Shown here: positions 45,705 through 57,400 of the stretch, one piece after another | Layout: every line of letters starts with the position of its first letter | Numbering within the stretch: position 1 is the stretch's first letter | NCBI GenBank assembly: GCA_023376005.1 | Contig: CM042148.1 | Coordinates: 67,696,804-67,760,803 of the forward strand | Reading direction: 5' to 3' | Source: Doryteuthis pealeii | Taxonomy: Eukaryota > Mollusca > Cephalopoda > Myopsida > Loliginidae | DNA length: 64,000 nt | Notes under the pieces: generated by a model | Told to the model about the DNA's origin: nothing | The model's input: the letters and a program-made list of their open reading frames with translations, nothing else | Databases searched by the model: none | Position numbers and translations under genes: made by a program

Positions 45705-45705
<1 letters not shown>
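45293..45705 (-). pseudogene. Dong/R4-like LINE, 3' fragment with (ATT)n tail
   Basis: The tail lies at 45293-45332 on the plus strand as ATT repeats; body from the 3' end to the endonuclease; 5' truncated. Confidence 0.7.
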
Positions 45706-45757
<52 letters not shown>

Positions 45758-46529
45758 TCACCCCTGCCGTAGCCGGTGGTTGACTAGAGGCTGAGTGACA
45801 ACAAATCTTCTCAGGTGTCCAGGACTCTTCTGAGTATTCTAGCCGATCTTAACAGTGCTGTAGTTTTGATGGTCTCGATTCTTCCTCTGATTTCCAATTC
45901 ACCCAAATTATTTTCCAGAGCTTTGGGGATCGTTTCAATGGCACCAGTACAACCTTCACCTTCATGTTCCACAGTTTTCACAGTTCTCTGGCAAGAATTA
46001 AGTATTTGTCTATCTTTTCGCTTTCTTTCATTTTTAATCGGTGGTCGACCGGGACGGCTAAATCAACGAGATGACAGGTTCTTTTCTTCTTGTCAATTAA
46101 TATTAGGTACGGTCTCCTGGCTGGGATTAGGTGATCCATCTGTACTTTGAAGTCCCACAGAATTTTATGCGTCTCATTCTCCAGGTCTTGTGCACATACC
46201 ATTTAGTTGTATGGTGAAAATTACATTTCTTGCACAATTCCCAGTGGATTACTTTTCCCACCCAGTCCTGTATAGTCTTGTACTCTCTTTATGCTAGTTT
46301 GCTGCATTCGCTTATTATATGATTAACCGTGTCGTCTCTGTCTCCACATATTCTGCCCTTGCTATTCTGCTGCGTCTTATCTATTTTTGCCTTTATATTT
46401 GTTTGTTCTTATTGCATTGTCTTGTTCTGAGATTATAAGCAATTCGGTTTCTCTCTTGAGGTTTCCTCTTCTCAGCCATGTCCATGTCTTCTGATGTGAT
46501 ATCTCTTGAGTTTGACGTTCGAAGTACCC
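45706..46529 (-). pseudogene. Dong/R4-like LINE, 3' third
   Basis: Tail (TTA)n 45708-45757. ENETHKILWDFKVQMDHLIP then ARRPYLILIDKKKRTCHLVD and DLAVPVDHRLKMKESEKIDK. The knuckle-side block lies at about 46320-46370. Confidence 0.75.
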
Positions 46530-46565
46530 TTCTTCTTCTTCTTCTTCTTCTTCTTCTTCTTCTTC

Positions 46566-46623
<58 letters not shown>

Positions 46624-46912
46624 TCTTCTTTTTGAGTTTTCACATCAGCATTAGCGGATGGTCTTTCACTGGAGTCTGGGTGACAGCAAGTCTCCTCAGG
46701 TCTCCAGGACTCTTCTGAGTATTCTGGCAGATTGCAGCAGTGCAGTGTTCTGAATGGTATCAATCCTTCCCCTGATTTCCAAACTTTCCAAACCCCTTTC
46801 CAATCCATTTGCGACCTTTCCAAGTGCACCAACCACAATTGGTATCACTTTGTCTTTCATATTCCATAACTTTTTCAGTTTTCTGGCAAGGTCCAGATAT
46901 TTGTCAATTTTT

Positions 46913-46915
<3 letters not shown>
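46530..46915 (-). pseudogene. Dong/R4-like LINE, 3' fragment with mixed tail
   Basis: Tail is (TTC)n then (ATT)n at 46530-46622, body ELEKLWNMKDKVIPIVVGAL-like. It stops at the (ATT)n of the next copy. Confidence 0.7.
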
Positions 46916-46973
<58 letters not shown>

Positions 46974-48912
46974 TGAGAATGTTTCCCACCCACCTTAGCT
47001 GGTGGTTCCCTGGAGGCTGAGTAGCAGCAAGTCTCCCCGGGCCTTCATTACTCTTCTGAGTATTCTAACCGAATCTAACAATGCTATTGTTTGGATGGTC
47101 TCGATTCTTCCTTTGATTTGCATTTCCCCAAGACTGTTTTCATAACCCTCAGAGATCGTTCCAATGTCCCCAATTACAATTGGTACTATCTTCACCTTCA
47201 TATTCCACAGATTTTTCAGTTCTCTGGCAAGGTTCAAGTATTTGTCTATATTTTCGTTTCCTTTCATTTTCACTCTGTGATCCATCAGGATGGCAAAATC
47301 CACCAGATGACAAGTTCTCTTCTTGTTAATTAACACTGGGTTTGATATCCTAGCCGGGATTAGGTGATCCGTCTGTATCCCAAAGTCCCAGTGGATTTTA
47401 TGCGTCTCATTCTCTAGGACAGATTCTGGTTAGTGCATATACCATTTAGTAGCATGGTGAAAATTTAATTTTTTGCACTGTTCCCAGTGGATCAACCTTT
47501 CTCACCTAGTCATGCCTAGTCTTGTACTCTCTTGGTGCCAGTTTTCTGCATTAGCATATTCTGTGTTGCGTTTTATATATTTTTGCTTTTATATAGTTTG
47601 TTCTTATGGCATTGTCTTGACTGCGATTATAAGAGAATCAGTTTCTCTCCCGAGGTTTCCTCTTCTTAGCCATGTCTATGTCTTCTCATGTGCAATCTCT
47701 CCAGTTTGTCTCTTGAAATATCCATATAGTTGTTTTTCTTCCCATTCCTGTTTTCTTTTTTTTATTATATACGTGCTCATCCATATGTTGCAATTGTCTT
47801 TTCTGGCTACTGCAGTTAGTCTTTCTTTGAACTTTTTAGTGTATTCTTCGAGTGCTCGAATTGTCGTACCTACACAGTCTTCAAAGCTGGAATGACCAAT
47901 TCTCTATCCTTTTCTTTTTCTGTTTGTGTCGTCACTCGAGTGTAATGTTTCGTGCATTTTCAAAAGTTTCTTTGTCCTTTGATCCATCTGTCGGAGTCCA
48001 TCTCTTGTCCATTTAAGGAATTGTCAACAAGTGGATAAAGTAAGGCCAACTCCTAACCAAGTAAGTCTATAATCTGTCTCTAATATCTCTCTCTATCACT
48101 GAAGAACTCTCTTATCTGAGAACTCTCACTCACACACACACACCAATTGTATGCTCGATGTCAATATGGGTATGTAATAGTACCACAGAAGGGTCCAGGG
48201 TATCTTACAAGGGGAACATCCATGTATTTATTCCCTTGATGAGATTTTTGATGCAAAGCTTGGTTTCTAGAAATTTTCTTATCCTTCTGAAGAATTCTTT
48301 CATCACTTTTTCTTTCATCTCTGTTTTTATGGTGTCCGCTTCCAATATTCTAGTATTTGTAATTTTTTTTTTCTCTAAGTGTCCTTATTTCTTCCTGACT
48401 CGGTAGTTCTATTCCCTCCTCTGTTTGCACTCTCTTTTATTATCAGGAGCATGGTACACTTGTCGACGCCGAATTCCATTCTTATACCCTGGCTTTATAT
48501 TATTATGGTTTGTACAAGAGTTTTCAGTTCTTTTTCATTTTTAGCAAACATCTTGATATCATCCATTTACATAAAGAGATTTGCTTTTTCTTCTGATTTT
48601 GTAAATTTGTAGTCTCCTGTACAATTCCTAAGTACATAGTTGAGTGGCATCATTGCTATAACAAATGGAAGTGGTAATAGGGAGTCTCCCTGGAAGATGC
48701 CTGTGGACTTTTACCTCTGCTAAGGTCTGTCATCCTGCCGTTGATTCCATTTTCCATTTTTCCATGGCTTTAGTGCTGAATTTTATTATTTTGTCGGATA
48801 TTTTGTATATCTTCAAACATTCAAGAATCCAAGTTTGTGGAAACATGTCATAGGACTTTCTATAGCCAGTCCATGGCATAGCTAGATTTTCCCGCCTTGT
48901 TTCACCTCTTTA
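46916..48912 (-). pseudogene. Dong/R4-like LINE, longest minus-strand copy with RT core
   Basis: Tail (ATT)n 46916-46971. The 3' end and endonuclease lie at 47000-47400. An ATAQC-type middle region follows, then YKYLG-side text at 48150-48300 and the RT catalytic block near 48565, where the Tyr of YMDD is a stop (M*MDDIKMFAKNEKE). DYRKSYDM-like text is at about 48860. 5' truncated next to a SINE. Confidence 0.75.
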
Positions 48913-48913
48913 A

Positions 48914-49175
48914 GGGGCCGGGTTAGCTCAGTCGGTAGAGCTTTCGGCTAGAAACCACAAGGTTCCTAGTTCGATACCGACACTCGTCAACTCAGCGTAT
49001 GAGTAGCACAGGGATCTGTCTACTCATACGCTCATAAGGAGTTGATGGTAGGTGTAGCGCTCCACCTCAGAGGCAAAAAACCATCTCCTTGGTCTAGTGC
49101 TAGTGAAAAGGGGATATACTCCCTCACTGATTGGTTGATACTGATTTTAGGCCACCCCGACAACTTTACTTACTT
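48914..49175 (+). mobile_element. SINE family 1
   Basis: Full copy at the 5' truncation point of a LINE; contains an extra CTACTCATACGCTCAT duplication at 49020-49036. Confidence 0.82.
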
Positions 49176-49487
49176 AAGAATGTTGTTGATCTATATAGAG
49201 TAGGTAATTTGTTCCTCTTGTTCCATTGCGGAAATAGTCCGCGGCTATGAAGCATGTAGTAGATTTCTTCTTTTATCTGTGCTGTTAAGATTTTCCACAT
49301 TATAGGCAGACATGTTTATCGGTCTATCGCGCAACATGCACGGGACGCGCCTCCAATTGTCATGACGTCCACTCTCGCCTTCGAGCAAGACCAGCCCCGA
49401 TCTGTGTCTACTATTGACCGCGAGCAACCTGTGTCAATTAGCGCTGAACACCACGTCCCCAGTGACTCTTACGTCGGTGAGAGAGGT

Positions 49488-49540
<53 letters not shown>
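49488..49540. repeat. (AT)n microsatellite
   Basis: About 25 units, after a GC-richer stretch (49310-49480). Followed by CAGTGGCAACTCTAGG, which may be a transposon end. Confidence 0.85.
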
Positions 49541-49543
<3 letters not shown>

Positions 49544-49967
49544 TGGCAACTCTAGGTCATCAATACAATCTAACAAATTTTACCATGGTTTCTCAAAAGG
49601 GACCCACAGAAAATCGAGGACCCACAAAATATATATTTATGAAGTATTTTGTCATTAATAATTAATATTTAAGATAAAATATTAAACTTATTCTTTAGTT
49701 AAAATATTAAATAAATAAAAGCCATTTTGTTAACATAAATATTCACTGTATTATTTTAATCTGATCTATGCAAATTAGCCGTTTTTAGTTTTCAATTTCT
49801 TAAATTTTAAAACTCATAATTTATTCTTTAGTTAAAGGGTTTCTCAACGGGGGTCCGTATGACCTCATTGGGGGCCATGAGATTTTTGGCGGGGGTCACA
49901 AAGAACACGGATAAGGGGCCAGCAGTACAAAAATGACACATCGTAGCGAGGTTTCTGTTTGCGCAAT

Positions 49968-50219
49968 AAAGTAAGCAAAGTGGTCGGGGTGGCTTAATAT
50001 CGGTATCAGCCAGACAGCGAGGGAGTCTATCCCTTTTTCACTAGCACTAGACCAAGGAGATAGTTTTTGCGTCTGAGGTGGAGGGCCACACCTCCAATCA
50101 GCTCCTTACTTTACCGCACATATCCATGTGCTACTCATACGCTGATTTGGCGAGGGCCGGTATCGAACCAAGAATCTTGTGGTTCCTAGCCGGACGCTCT
50201 ACCGACTGAGCTAAACCGG
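49968..50219 (-). mobile_element. SINE family 1
   Basis: Complete minus-strand copy ending at the GAGCTAAACCGGA head. Confidence 0.83.
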
Positions 50220-50375
50220 AATGCAATTTCAATCCAATATGTAACTAAAAATGTTGGGTTAGTGTTCGCGCTCGCCTCTATCATTATTTTTTCTCATGAG
50301 AAGTCTCCATCAAATGTTAATGATAGAGCACAACCATTATATATATAATATTTTTAAATAAGATGTGATTCGATA

Positions 50376-50737
50376 TTTGGTTTGGTTTGTTTTACGGCAT
50401 ATCAATCTCAGTGGGTCATTTAATGCCGATAAAGTTTTGAAATAAAATTCATTCTTAATGGATACACATTTTTTTTTATAAATACATTTTTCTATTTAAC
50501 CCATAGATGGGATCCTAAAGGGAGCTACCACCACTCCTGATCAGAGTGGACCAGGGATTGATCGGAGGGGGCCCTCTCCAACCGTCCCAATAATGACCAA
50601 AGTGGAATATTGCATGTCATGGACTGCTCAACCACCTGGGTTCTATCCTTAAGCATCACGGGTCGCCACATTGGGGGAGTCTTAACTCTCTGCAGAGGTG
50701 CAGTCGGATATTTAACGCCCCAGTCGACAGGGCGGAT
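50376..50737 (-). mobile_element. 588-bp-type retroposon with internal deletion
   Basis: Reverse tail and 5' part are present, but about 200 bp between GGACCAGGGA and the GATCGGAGGGGG part are missing. Confidence 0.7.
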
Positions 50738-51287
50738 GATTCGATGTCAATCTGAATGTGGTGTTTAAACGATTCATAATAAGGATAGAAGTTTTCATCT
50801 CTGTTCATTTTTTAAAATGTTTTCTATTTTGATCTACAATTCTCAAATGATTGTCTTGAGACACAACTTTGAGCCTGTCAATGTTATGTACGTGTTTATT
50901 ATTTCAATAAAAATGTTGTAATGTCAAATTGGTTGATCATAGCTTTAGAAACATAAATCATTCTAGAAAAAGTTCAAAAATATATTCTGTAAACAATAAA
51001 TCAGACTTTAAAAAAATGAATGATAGGATTTTAAGACAAGAAAGATATTAGTCAGCATTTGCCGCCACTTAAGAAAAAAGGGCGGTAACCGAGTTTAATT
51101 GAAATTTTAGGAAAAATAATCCGTTTATTTAGGGTCATGGGTTAAATTTATCGGTGATAAACAAAAATAAGAGAATTGAATTGAAAGATGCAAAATTAAT
51201 CTGTTTGAAGAAATTCTGTGTCATTTTAATGCAAAATAATCTTTTAAAATTAAAAGTGAAAATGTAAACATCTATTAGAGGAATATT
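50738..51287. other. Unassigned AT-rich spacer
   Basis: Nothing recognised. Confidence 0.5.
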
Positions 51288-51600
51288 TTGCTGTCAAAGG
51301 CTGATCACCGAGTGAAAATGAAGGAAAGCGAAAAGATAGACAAATACTTGGACCTTGCCAGAGAACTGAAGAAGTTGTGGAACATGAAGGTGAAGGTCGT
51401 ACCAATTGTAATTGGTGCCCTTGGAACGATCCCCAAAGCACTGGAAAATAATTTTGGTGAACTAGAAATCAGAGGAAGAATCGAGACCATCCAAACTACA
51501 GCACTGTTGGGATCGGCTCGAATACTCAGAAGAGTCTGGGAGACCTGAGGAGACTTGCTGTCACTCAGCCTCCAGTGAACCACCAGCTACGACAGGTGTG
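51288..51600 (+). pseudogene. Dong/R4-like LINE, 3' fragment
   Basis: ADHRVKMKESEKIDKYLDLA and KVVPIVIGALGTIPKALENN, open for 86 codons, then the shared GTGAAAAAC end. Confidence 0.7.
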
Positions 51601-51988
51601 AAAAACAAAAACAAAATAATAATAATAAAAAGAGAACGTGCCAACTGGTGGATTTTGCAGCTCCAGCAGATCCCAGGGTGAAGTTGAAAGAAAACGAAAA
51701 GATGAACAAATACCTGGACCTTGCCAGAGAATTGAAAAAGCTGTAGAATATGAGGGCGAAAGTGATACCAACTGTAGATGGTGCACTTGGAACGGTCCCA
51801 AAAAACTTGGAAAAAAGACTGGAGGACCTGGAAATCAGGGGAAGAACTGAGACCATCCAGACTACTGCATTGCTGCAATCGGCTAGAATACTCAGAAGAG
51901 TCCTGAAGACCTGAGGAGACTTGTTGTCACTCAGACTTCAGTAAAAAACCATCAGCTAAAGCTGATGGGAAAAACTCAAAAGAGTGAA

Positions 51989-52032
<44 letters not shown>
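51601..52032 (+). pseudogene. Dong/R4-like LINE, second fragment in tandem
   Basis: Begins at an AATAATAATAA tract that ends the previous copy, carries the endonuclease end, and finishes in (AAT)n at 51991-52032. Confidence 0.7.
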
Positions 52033-52034
<2 letters not shown>

Positions 52035-52618
52035 GGAATGAAGATTGAGAAAAACAGTTGTTTTATTGTTGTTTTTGTTGTTGTTATTTTACGGCATATC
52101 AATCTGTTTCGGGTCATTTAATGCTGAATCAAATCACCTTGATTAACAAAGGACTTGTGGTTGCTAAAGTGGTTACTCAATAGAAAAATAGTCCGCATAT
52201 TTTGAAGAAGAGAGGTATTTTAGATGGGAGATTAAGAATTAGTTTAAGATTGCCGTGTGACCGGAGAAGATGGTCGGGTTCCAAGTTGATCAAGATAGTC
52301 AGATTTAATCATTCAATCTTTTATGGCATTTCATTGGACAAAGGAATAACTTGACGGTCCTAATATTCCTGACTATCATCTAACAAGTAAGTACTAGATT
52401 ACATAGTATCAGTAACCAAGAAAAATTCCTGTTTAGTATTGTAAAAGACCGGTTAGATTGTTAAAATGATTGCCTAGGGGGTAAATAAATTAAGGAATTA
52501 GAGAAATCTTTATTTATCATTTTTGTCATTTATGGCTAGCCATAAGTCGAAGACGAAAATTAGTAACATAATGAGCATCAGTAAAAAAAAAAAAGCAAAA
52601 TAATATTACACATGTAAT

Positions 52619-52717
52619 TTATTTTTAATACATTTAAAACTTTTTTCGGTCGATTTTGATCAAATGGTATATTTGATCAAAATTGACCGAAAAAAGTTTT
52701 AAATGTATTAAAAATAA
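52619..52717. repeat. Near-perfect palindrome with 47-bp arms
   Basis: TTATTTTTAATACATTTAAA at the left is complementary to the right; the only mismatch seen is GTCGA against TTGAC; loop of five bases. Confidence 0.8.
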
Positions 52718-52766
52718 GATGGCTGCCATGCGTTGCCGTAAAATCCGTGTTTACAAAATAAATCTA

Positions 52767-53522
52767 ACACTCTCGATTGAAAAAAAAAATCACCAAAAAT
52801 CAGGGAATTATCCGATTTTAATGAAATTTTCAGTATTGATTTATCAATGAATGAATTTTATAATGCATCAGTTATTTTATTTCAAAACTTTCTGATTTAA
52901 TTAGGTATTTCTGCTATGATAAATTAATATATGAAATTCATTTAAAATATGAGCTGCATGATGTTGTTTAAAATGTCATATTATTAGATTCTAAAAACAT
53001 TTTTATTAATAACTACTTTACTTTAGTATCAATCACTAATAGTTTTTTGTCGAAAACTGTATTGGAAATTTAGCGCCCCCCCCTTAAACGGAACAAATAT
53101 TGATGCATATTTTTTCTTTTATAAGATAAAAGTCAATTAAATAATTATCGAAATGAGTAAAAAAAAAAAATCTCCAAAAATTATTTTTTTAGTTTTTATT
53201 TTCCTTTTATTTTCCGATTTTCGGTACTTATTTACTACCAGAACAGATTCCTTAAAAATTTTTTTCTTCTATTCACACCTTCGGTCTTTTGTCTTTTTAT
53301 TTATGCAGAAAAAAGTATCAATCACATATAACCCCACATATATTTTGCGCCCCAAAAATAAGGAGGGGGGGGAACAAAGTTAAGTGACCTGAAAAAAATC
53401 AGAAAGTTTTGAAATAAAATAACTGATGCATTTTAAAATTAATTCATTGATGAATCTACACTAAAAATTTCATTAAAATCGGATAATTCCCTGATTTTTG
53501 GTAATTTTTTTTCAAATGGGGG
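52767..53522. mobile_element. Family D-like foldback with split arms
   Basis: The outer arms (52767-52905 and 53385-53522) are inverted copies sharing AAAATCAGGGAATTA. About 470 bp of unrelated AT-rich text lies between, including a G/C homopolymer pair. Confidence 0.5.
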
Positions 53523-53746
53523 TGGGTTTGGTTAAATTTGTATTGTAAAAACACGGATTTTTCGACAAATTGGGTATACCTGTCTTGTATGTTGTAGGTT
53601 GTGTGCTGTCTGCCGTCATTTGGTTGGCAGTGAGGGTGAAATATGGGGTGGTAGGTATTGGACAGTTGTCGCCATAGAACAGGATGAGATACTGAGGTTT
53701 CTGTTTACCCCAGATTCGAGGAGTTTTGAAGTTTGTGATGATAGTC

Positions 53747-54120
53747 AGGCACGCGGTGTTAGTCACGTTGGACAAGTAAGGCTTTCGCTGCACATGTTAT
53801 GCAGGAAAGATAGTATGACGGGATTCAATAGTCGAGGCTGGGTTCTCTTCGCGGCACGCGGTGTTAGTCACGTTGGACAAGTAAGGCTTTCGGTGCTCAT
53901 GTTATGCGAGAAAGATAGTATGACGGGATTCAATAGTCGAGGCTGGGTTCTCTTCGCGGCACGCGGTGTTAGTCACGTTGGACAAGTAAGGTTTTCAGTG
54001 CACATGTTATGCGAGAAAGATAGTATGACGGGATTCAATAGTCGAGGCTGGGTTCGCTTCGCGGCACGCGGTGTTAGTCACGTTGGACAAGTAAGGCTTT
54101 CGCTGCACATGTTATGTGGG
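53747..54120 (+). repeat. 105-bp minisatellite that keeps one reading frame open
   Basis: Units start GCACGCGGTGTTAGTCACGT at 53749, 53854, 53959 and 54064. Exactly 105 bp is 35 codons, and the plus frame reads RGVSHVGQVRLS...MTGFNSRGW in each unit. No ATG near the frame start and no splice context, so coding is unproven. Confidence 0.75.
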
Positions 54121-54482
54121 AAAGATAATGTTCATAATATTCCATAACGGTAGGGTTGAGGGTCCTTGTTGCTGAGAGGATGGAGAAGGAGAAAGAGAAA
54201 GAGAAAGAGAAGGAGAAAGAGATAGAGAAGGAGAGGGAGAAAAAGAAGGTGAAGGAGAAAGAAAAAGAGGGTGTTTGCTGTATAGGCCGACCAAAATGAC
54301 CGGCCAGAGACGTGCATAAGTTTGTCTGTTCTTGTCAAACAGCTAGGGGAAAAGAGGGCGAGAGATCTCTTTGACCGGTGTAACTGATTCCTCTAGTGGT
54401 GTTTTTGTTGACGCCTTCCGTTAGTCAAAGGAGTGTCACGTGACATTTTCCCAACTTGAGTCTGCAGCTAACCGGTGCTCAT

Positions 54483-54690
54483 TAGGGATTTGTACCGTCC
54501 AATCTACACGTAGACACACAGGTGTAGGTCAATCAGGAAAAAAAACCTATATTGATCAGCTCTGTATGGATACTGGATGCCATGAAGAGGACATGCCCAG
54601 AGCGTTAACCGATAGGGACAAGTAGCTAGAGAGAGTCAGGGAAATACGTGCTGCCAGTACGACCTGATGATGATGATGATGATGATGATG
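54483..54690 (+). pseudogene. 3' end of a LINE with (GAT)n tail
   Basis: The frame reads KTYIDQLCMDTGCHEEDMPR then ALTDRDK, followed by a stop and RVREIRAAS, then (GAT)n. This is the C-terminal end typical of many animal non-LTR retrotransposon ORF2 proteins. Only the last ~55 codons remain, with one premature stop. Confidence 0.6.
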
Positions 54691-54892
54691 AGCTTTATTT
54701 TGCACAAAGATGGAAGTATGGAGTTCACAGTGAAAATCGAACTCACTCGTTCACTAGCTTAGCCAATCATTTTACCGTGTTTTGAGCTGAAGTAAAGTAG
54801 ATTATTTAGAAATTATTTTTCATTTCTCTATATTTTCTAAAATCTAACCGGAAATAGTTTTCTACCTTTATAATTGAACTAAATTTTAAACC

Positions 54893-55480
54893 TCGCCATG
54901 TCGGCTGGGGCGTTAGAATGCACCGACTGCACCTCTGCAGAGGGGTAAGACTCCCCAATGGGACCACCTGTTGGCCGTGGGTGGCGACCCATGATGCTTA
55001 AGGATAGAACCCAGGTGGATGAGCGGTTCCTGACATGCAATACTCCACTTTGGCCCTATCTTGGGCTAGACGGGCGGTCGGAGAGGCCCCCTCCGATCAA
55101 TCGGCTGGTCACGTCAAGCCCTAGCACCTATATGATTTTCCCAACCCTATTGCCCTTATGGCAAGCCTCAACCCCTTTTTATCATATGGGTGCTAGAAGG
55201 CGGTGGCTGCGGGTCTACATGTCCTGGGAATGATGTTAAACTCTATCTGATGGTGAGGTTCCAGTTCTGGAGGTTTGGGGAATGGGGAGCACCCCTTCAT
55301 CACCATTGCTCCCTGGTCCACTCTGACCCGGAGTGGTAGTACCTGTTAGGGTCCCATCTATGGGTTAAATAGAAAAATGTATTTATTAAAAAAAAATTGT
55401 ATTATCCATTAAGAATTGATTTATTTCAAAACTTTATCGGCATTAAATGACCCACAGGTTGATATGCCGTAAAACAAAAC
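54893..55480 (+). mobile_element. 588-bp retroposon with 12-bp target duplication (full length)
   Basis: Exact 12-bp direct repeat AAATTTTAAACC on both sides and an A-rich 3' end (AAAACAAAAC). Starts TCGCCATGTCGGCTGGGGCG and has the shared 3' part GTTGATATGCCGTAAAAC. No ORF of retrotransposon type; a SINE-like or non-autonomous retroposon. Confidence 0.75.
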
Positions 55481-55908
55481 AAATTTTAAACCTGAAGGAA
55501 AAGGAATTTTTTTACAAAACCATTCTCAGTCGAAGAGCAGTAATGATACTCTCTAAGCTATAGCTGAGGCAATGAGGGGTTCATACCTTTCTCAAGGGTA
55601 TTAATTCGAAAGCGAACGTAATAGCGCGATTGGAGTTTGAACTCGCTTAGTACGATGTTGCAGTTCAGCACATAACGCACAACACTACGGGGACACCACC
55701 TGGTGATAGGATTAGACTTAACCCATTTACTGTTTTAAGAGCCACAGTGTTTCCTATGACACGTTTAAGGGCCATATGTGGTTCTCAAACCACGTGTGGA
55801 ATAAAGGATAACATTTTGTGAAAACGTGAGTAGATATCTCTGATTTGCCTTGAACAGTGAAAGATTTAATCTCAAATCAAGCTTAAAGCTAACCAGTTTC
55901 CAAAAGTT

Positions 55909-56137
55909 GGACCATATTAACTTTAGGCACCCCTTTTTGATCTCGATTAAGAAAGGACATGTTTTTCATTTACACCGTCAATATCCGGTTATTTGTTATT
56001 TGTTAGGGGTTAGTTTTATAATTTAAAAAAAAATCTAAAATTCGTCTGTTAAAACAACCATATATTGACGGTGTAAATGAAAAACATGTCCTTTCTTAAT
56101 CGAGATCAAAAAGGGGCGCCTAAAGGTCACATGTTCC
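55909..56137. mobile_element. Foldback MITE family A, copy 6
   Basis: Exact 8-bp duplication CAAAAGTT (55901-55908, 56138-56145). The core lacks a long CCCTAA run. Confidence 0.85.
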
Positions 56138-56145
56138 CAAAAGTT

Positions 56146-56902
56146 AAGCAGCAATGAGCTTGCTCAGTTGTTAGATGGGTGACTATTAAATAATTGTAAG
56201 TAATTATGTATTTAACACAAGCAAATAGATACTAGTAATTCTAATCTAAGATTATTTCATTTCTTATTTTTAAGAACATGTTTTTTTTTTAAAGATTTTA
56301 TTTATTGCAATGCTGGCATAGCAATTGATGGCAATGTTCCTGTTATTATATAAAAGACTGACGTAATTCTGATTTTAAAATTTTCTTCAAATACAAAAAC
56401 TATGATCTTTTGTTACAGATTAGAGTTAATTTTATTATCTAATTATTGTTTAACATTTTTATAAGTGTAAAAACGGAATTACACACTAAAATTTTTATGA
56501 AGCTATGAATAAAAAAAAAAAATGAAATTAATAATATATAAGACAATGCTTGGAATTTTTATTAATTATTTTTTGTTTCTTTCGTACTTTAGACCAAATG
56601 ATAACACTATAAGCGGTTACGTCAGTGGCAGTTTTTTTTTCAACCACTTCTCTTTTTCTATTTTTGGTGATTTCAACTCATCCACGATGAAGTGTTGACT
56701 CATTTGAATTTCTACTATTCATCCTCTTCATTAGATTGATTGCTTATTGAATTAAAAAAAAAACCAAAGATATCATCAAACAGTTCAATACAAATCCTTT
56801 GTATTCAACTAATCAAGCTACTCGGTATTGATCAGGTTTGAACGGATTCCTATTATACAACACATCGTTAATGACGTATGTAGACATATATGGTATCTAT
56901 TG
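56146..56902. other. Unassigned AT-rich spacer
   Basis: Nothing recognised apart from poly-A and poly-T runs. Confidence 0.5.
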
Positions 56903-57190
56903 AGGAAGTGCGTGGTGTAATGGTTAAAGTCATGGGAAATGGACTCGTCGCCCCGAGTTCAAATCCTGGACGTGATAATTGCATTTCACTTAACGCTAAT
57001 ACCCTTATGAAAAGTATGAATTCTACTCTCCCTCCATCTATGGGTAAATAGTAGGGCAGACCGGTCTCTTTAACCTTGGTTAGGCAACTGGTCTAGGAGA
57101 AGGAAAATTCTGAATTCAAACCTGTTGAACTCCGTTCAAGAAATTGACCTTGTGTCACATCCTGCTCGTACGGAGGGGTTGGTAAATATA
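56903..57190 (+). mobile_element. tRNA-derived SINE (family 2)
   Basis: Head GCGTGGTGTAATGGTTAAAG and B-box-like CGAGTTCAAATCCTGG. ATATATGGTATCTA(T/C)TG flanks both ends, a target duplication of about 17 bp with one mismatch. Confidence 0.75.
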
Positions 57191-57310
57191 TATATGGTAT
57201 CTACTGGTTCAAAGTTTCTTAGTTGTAACAGCAACAAAAAGCATATAATTTCATTTAGTTATTTTGCTTTCATTTGAAACGAATTCGTAATTTTAGAATT
57301 TACAAAGATT

Positions 57311-57400
57311 TTGCTTAGTTTGTTGTTTGTTTATTGATTTTAACGGCATATCAACCCGTCTGGGGTTATGTCATGCCTAACGGTTAGGAAGTTATACATA
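57311..57400 (-). repeat. 3' tail fragment of the 588-bp retroposon
   Basis: TTTTAACGGCATATCAACCC and GGGGTTATGTCATGCC after a T-rich tract. A similar ACGGCATATCAATCTG piece lies at 52090-52125. Confidence 0.45.

Noticed and set aside
46506..46718. Poly-Phe/Tyr frame
   Set aside because: Pure (TTC)n and (ATT)n microsatellite translation.
49838..49935. hAT transposon end (GGGTTTCTCAACGGGGGTCC)
   Set aside because: Looks like a known hAT-type terminus, but I find no partner end or target duplication, so it is not listed.
2256..50219. tRNA genes at the TTAGCTCAGTCGGTAGAG sites
   Set aside because: Each is followed by the same ~170-bp body and the acceptor stem does not close, so they are SINE heads.
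53599..54147. A real 182-residue protein-coding gene
   Set aside because: The frame starts at TTG without a nearby ATG, and its length is set by a 105-bp tandem repeat. Kept as a repeat and a finding.
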